DNA of 6,597 bases from a bacterium (GTDB taxonomy: Bacteria; SZUA-182; SZUA-191): NCBI GenBank assembly GCA_003230535.1, contig QIEW01000068.1, positions 1 to 6,597 of the forward strand, written 5' to 3'. Shown here in pieces: positions 4,504-6,597 of the stretch. Below the pieces are notes generated by a model, which did no database searches, had not been told where the DNA came from, and worked only from the letters and a program-made list of their open reading frames with translations. Made by a program: the position numbers and the translations under genes. The first letter of the stretch is position 1. Each line of letters opens with the position of its first letter.

Positions 4504-6597
4504 CTGCAAGGCGCATCCGGGAGACCCTCTCCAGCACCATTTGGAAAGTGTCGCCCAAGCCGGCGGACTGTTGTGGAGGGATACCGCTTCCCTATCGGCT
4601 AAAGCCGCCGTCTTCTGTGGTCTCCTGCATGATGTAGGGAAAGCCAACCGTTGGTTTCAAGCGCGCATACAACAAGGTGTAACCAAGAAAGATAAACACT
4701 CCTATCACTCCAAACTTTCGGCGATTATAGCCTGGCATGTTTCCAGCGGTCTTAGATGCGAGGATACTGCCGAGAAGAATAGGTTTCGCCTATCAACCTT
4801 GGTGGCTATCCTAAAGCATCATGGACACCTTGACCGGCCCTGGGCGCAGGTATTGGAGGATATAAAATGGGAGATGGACGATCCTGGTAGTCAAAAACTA
4901 CTTCGGGAGCAGTTTGAGTCGCTGGATATAGAAGGCATTAGTTTATGGCTGGCTGGAGCCTTAAAAACCCATCAGATATCCATAGACCTGCCGGAGATAT
5001 CCTTTGATGCTCTCATAACTTCATTAAAACGCGCCCGTCCCTTAAGAATGAAAAAAAGTTTTTCCACTCTGGAAAACTCCTTGGACTTTCTGCATATCTA
5101 CGGGAGTCTGTTGCAGGCGGACAAAATCCATTCTGCCTATGACAAGGTGGAGTTGTCTCGCCTGTCGCTATCCAGTAACTTGGTTGATAATTACTGCAAA
5201 CATAAGAAGTTCAACTCATCCTCTACTGAGTTGAAGTGCCTGCGCAATGTAATCTACCAGGAGTTGGAGAAAAACTTAGTTCCTAACCACCGGGAGAAAT
5301 TTTTTACGGTAACCGCACCGACCGGATCAGGCAAGACCTTGGCCTGCCTTAACGCCGCCCTCAAGCTCCGCTCCTTGATGGAGAAAGAGAACGGATACCC
5401 GCCCCGTATCATATACTGTCTGCCGTTCACCTCTATTATCGACCAAAATTACCAAGTCTACGCTAATGTGCTGGGCGCTTCAGAAATGAAAATAACCTCC
5501 AACTTGCTTCTTAAGCACCACCACCTGAGCGATATGCAATACTCTTCCTCAGACCCTGAGTTTGCCCCTGACGGATCGGAACTTTTGGTGGAAACCTGGC
5601 AATCGGAGATCGTAGTAACCACTTTCTATCAACTTCTTTACACCATTTTTACTAATCGTAATGGAGAGCTAAAACGTTTCGCCCAGTTGCAGGACTCTAT
5701 TGTCATGATGGATGAGGTTCAGGCTATTCCCAGGAAATATTGGGATCCCATTAGGCGGGTGTTTATGACGCTGGGAAAAGAAATGGGGACGCGTTTTCTG
5801 CTGCTTACCGCTACCAAGCCGTTATTGTTTACAGAAGATATGTCCAGAGAACTTATCCCTAATCATCAGATATATTTTAATAAGCTGTCACGGATTAAGC
5901 TCGTCAACCGGACGCATCCAAGCTTAAATCTCCCTGAATTTTTCGATAAAATCTCCGCTGAGATGACGAGTAATCCAGACGCCAGCCGGATGGTAGTAGT
6001 CAATCAGCTCCGGGCGGTCAGAGAACTTTTTGAAATGGCGAAAATACGTTTTCCCCACAAACATATCTTTTGCCTGTCTTCTAATATCACCCCTTTGGAT
6101 CGCAGAAGGAAAATTTGTAATATTAGGAAGCATCTTGATGACAAGTTGCCCTGTCTTATTCTCACCACCCAGTTGATAGAGGCCGGCGTTGATCTGAGCG
6201 TCGATATTGTGGATAGGGATATCGCCCCGCTGGATTCTATCATCCAGGCGGCTGGCCGCTGTAACCGCCACGGCGAAAACAGCGCCGGCACCGTTAATGT
6301 CTGGTCGCTGGTTAACGACAAGGGGACACCATACTATAAAAATGTTTATGACCCGTTGCTTATCAATGTTACCAAGGAGGTACTAAAAGACTGCCAGACT
6401 GTGGAGGAAGGCCGGTTTCATGAGTTGGCGCAAACCTATTTTTCCCGCATGTGTAACCGGTCGGAGCCGACAAATGTAGATAAGTTATTAATAGAAGGAG
6501 AGTTTGAAAAGTTGAGGGACCCTCGGGAAGGTTTTGTGCTAATAGACGAGATGGGCGCTGTGCAGCCTTATTTTGTAATCCAGAATGATGAAGACCG
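4487..6597 (+). CDS. cas3: Cas3 nuclease-helicase, 3' end beyond the window
   Basis: Cas3 is recruited to target-bound Cascade, nicks the displaced strand and degrades it while translocating. 703 codons are visible without a stop. The N-terminal HD nuclease has its metal-binding residues: H17/H18, GLLHD (H48, D49), H71/H74, KHHGH (H111, H112) and LLQAD (D212). The SF2 helicase follows: Walker A TAPTGSGKT (K283), motif II MMDEVQ (D409, E410), motif III LLTAT (439-443), motif V LIEAGVDLS and motif VI QAAGRCNRHG (587-596). DEVQ instead of DExH is common in I-B Cas3. No active-site residue appears lost, so nuclease and ATPase look intact. The C-terminal domain is probably only partly present. ATG 4487 is chosen for GGGGAGG at 4477-4483 and the KAHPGDPLQHHLE start; it overlaps cas5 by 17 nt. 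cas4, cas1, cas2 and an array may follow outside the window. Confidence 0.95.
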   Translation, partial: MYSFSNCKAHPGDPLQHHLESVAQAGGLLWRDTASLSAKAAVFCGLLHDVGKANRWFQARIQQGVTKKDKHSYHSKLSAIIAWHVSSGLRCEDTAEKNRFRLSTLVAILKHHGHLDRPWAQVLEDIKWEMDDPGSQKLLREQFESLDIEGISLWLAGALKTHQISIDLPEISFDALITSLKRARPLRMKKSFSTLENSLDFLHIYGSLLQADKIHSAYDKVELSRLSLSSNLVDNYCKHKKFNSSSTELKCLRNVIYQELEKNLVPNHREKFFTVTAPTGSGKTLACLNAALKLRSLMEKENGYPPRIIYCLPFTSIIDQNYQVYANVLGASEMKITSNLLLKHHHLSDMQYSSSDPEFAPDGSELLVETWQSEIVVTTFYQLLYTIFTNRNGELKRFAQLQDSIVMMDEVQAIPRKYWDPIRRVFMTLGKEMGTRFLLLTATKPLLFTEDMSRELIPNHQIYFNKLSRIKLVNRTHPSLNLPEFFDKISAEMTSNPDASRMVVVNQLRAVRELFEMAKIRFPHKHIFCLSSNITPLDRRRKICNIRKHLDDKLPCLILTTQLIEAGVDLSVDIVDRDIAPLDSIIQAAGRCNRHGENSAGTVNVWSLVNDKGTPYYKNVYDPLLINVTKEVLKDCQTVEEGRFHELAQTYFSRMCNRSEPTNVDKLLIEGEFEKLRDPREGFVLIDEMGAVQPYFVIQNDED

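Noticed and set aside
4174-4647. Minus-strand frame of 157 codons opposite cas5 and cas3
   Set aside because: It lies wholly opposite well-supported Cas5 and Cas3 coding sequence and its translation has no recognisable features.
5700-5830. Cas3 helicase defect because motif II reads DEVQ and motif III TAT
   Set aside because: DEVQ/DEIQ and TAT variants are common in type I-B Cas3 and do not indicate inactivation.
5924-6321. Minus-strand frames opposite the cas3 helicase domain
   Set aside because: The plus strand encodes helicase motifs V and VI here; the opposite frames are shadows.
1-6597. CRISPR array or spacer-like repeats
   Set aside because: No regularly spaced 28-37 nt repeats were seen; any array must lie outside the window.

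Overview
This window carries the start of a type I-B CRISPR-Cas effector operon on the + strand, preceded by a DUF3800 gene and a strongly structured intergenic element. No CRISPR array, cas1, cas2, cas4 or cas6 is visible. Base composition looks moderate. Purine-rich Shine-Dalgarno sites are strong, and the Cas proteins resemble the Csh/TM1800-TM1802 kind. Together these suggest an anaerobic Firmicute, perhaps a Desulfotomaculum-, Moorella- or Thermoanaerobacter-like clostridium. The taxonomic guess is weak; the identification of the system is strong.

Layout. 1-769: DUF3800 protein, cut by the left edge. 784-878: about 95 nt of nested inverted repeat with an A-run on the left and a T-run on the right, probably a bidirectional terminator and possibly a structured RNA. 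879-987: AT-rich leader of the cas operon. 988-2797: cas8b (TM1802/Csh1-like), broken by an exact 10-bp tandem duplication at 1888-1907. Removing one copy restores a single 599-residue frame. Inside its 3' part, a strong ribosome binding site and ATG at 2363 would produce a separate 144-residue Cas11b small subunit. 2818-3786: cas7 (Csh2). 3796-4503: cas5. 4487-6597: cas3, with HD nuclease and SF2 helicase, running off the right edge.

How the genes work together. Cas8b (large subunit), Cas11b (small subunit), Cas7 (backbone) and Cas5 (crRNA 5' handle) would form the Cascade complex, which recruits Cas3 to nick and degrade target DNA. The genes lie 20 and 9 nt apart or overlap by 17 nt, so they are probably one transcript. 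The frameshift should prevent full-length Cas8b while leaving Cas11b, Cas7, Cas5 and Cas3 translatable. Interference is therefore probably off in this copy unless the extra 10 bp is lost, bypassed, or a sequencing artefact.

The three observations most worth following up are the 10-bp duplication, the internal Cas11b start, and the structured element next to the DUF3800 gene.
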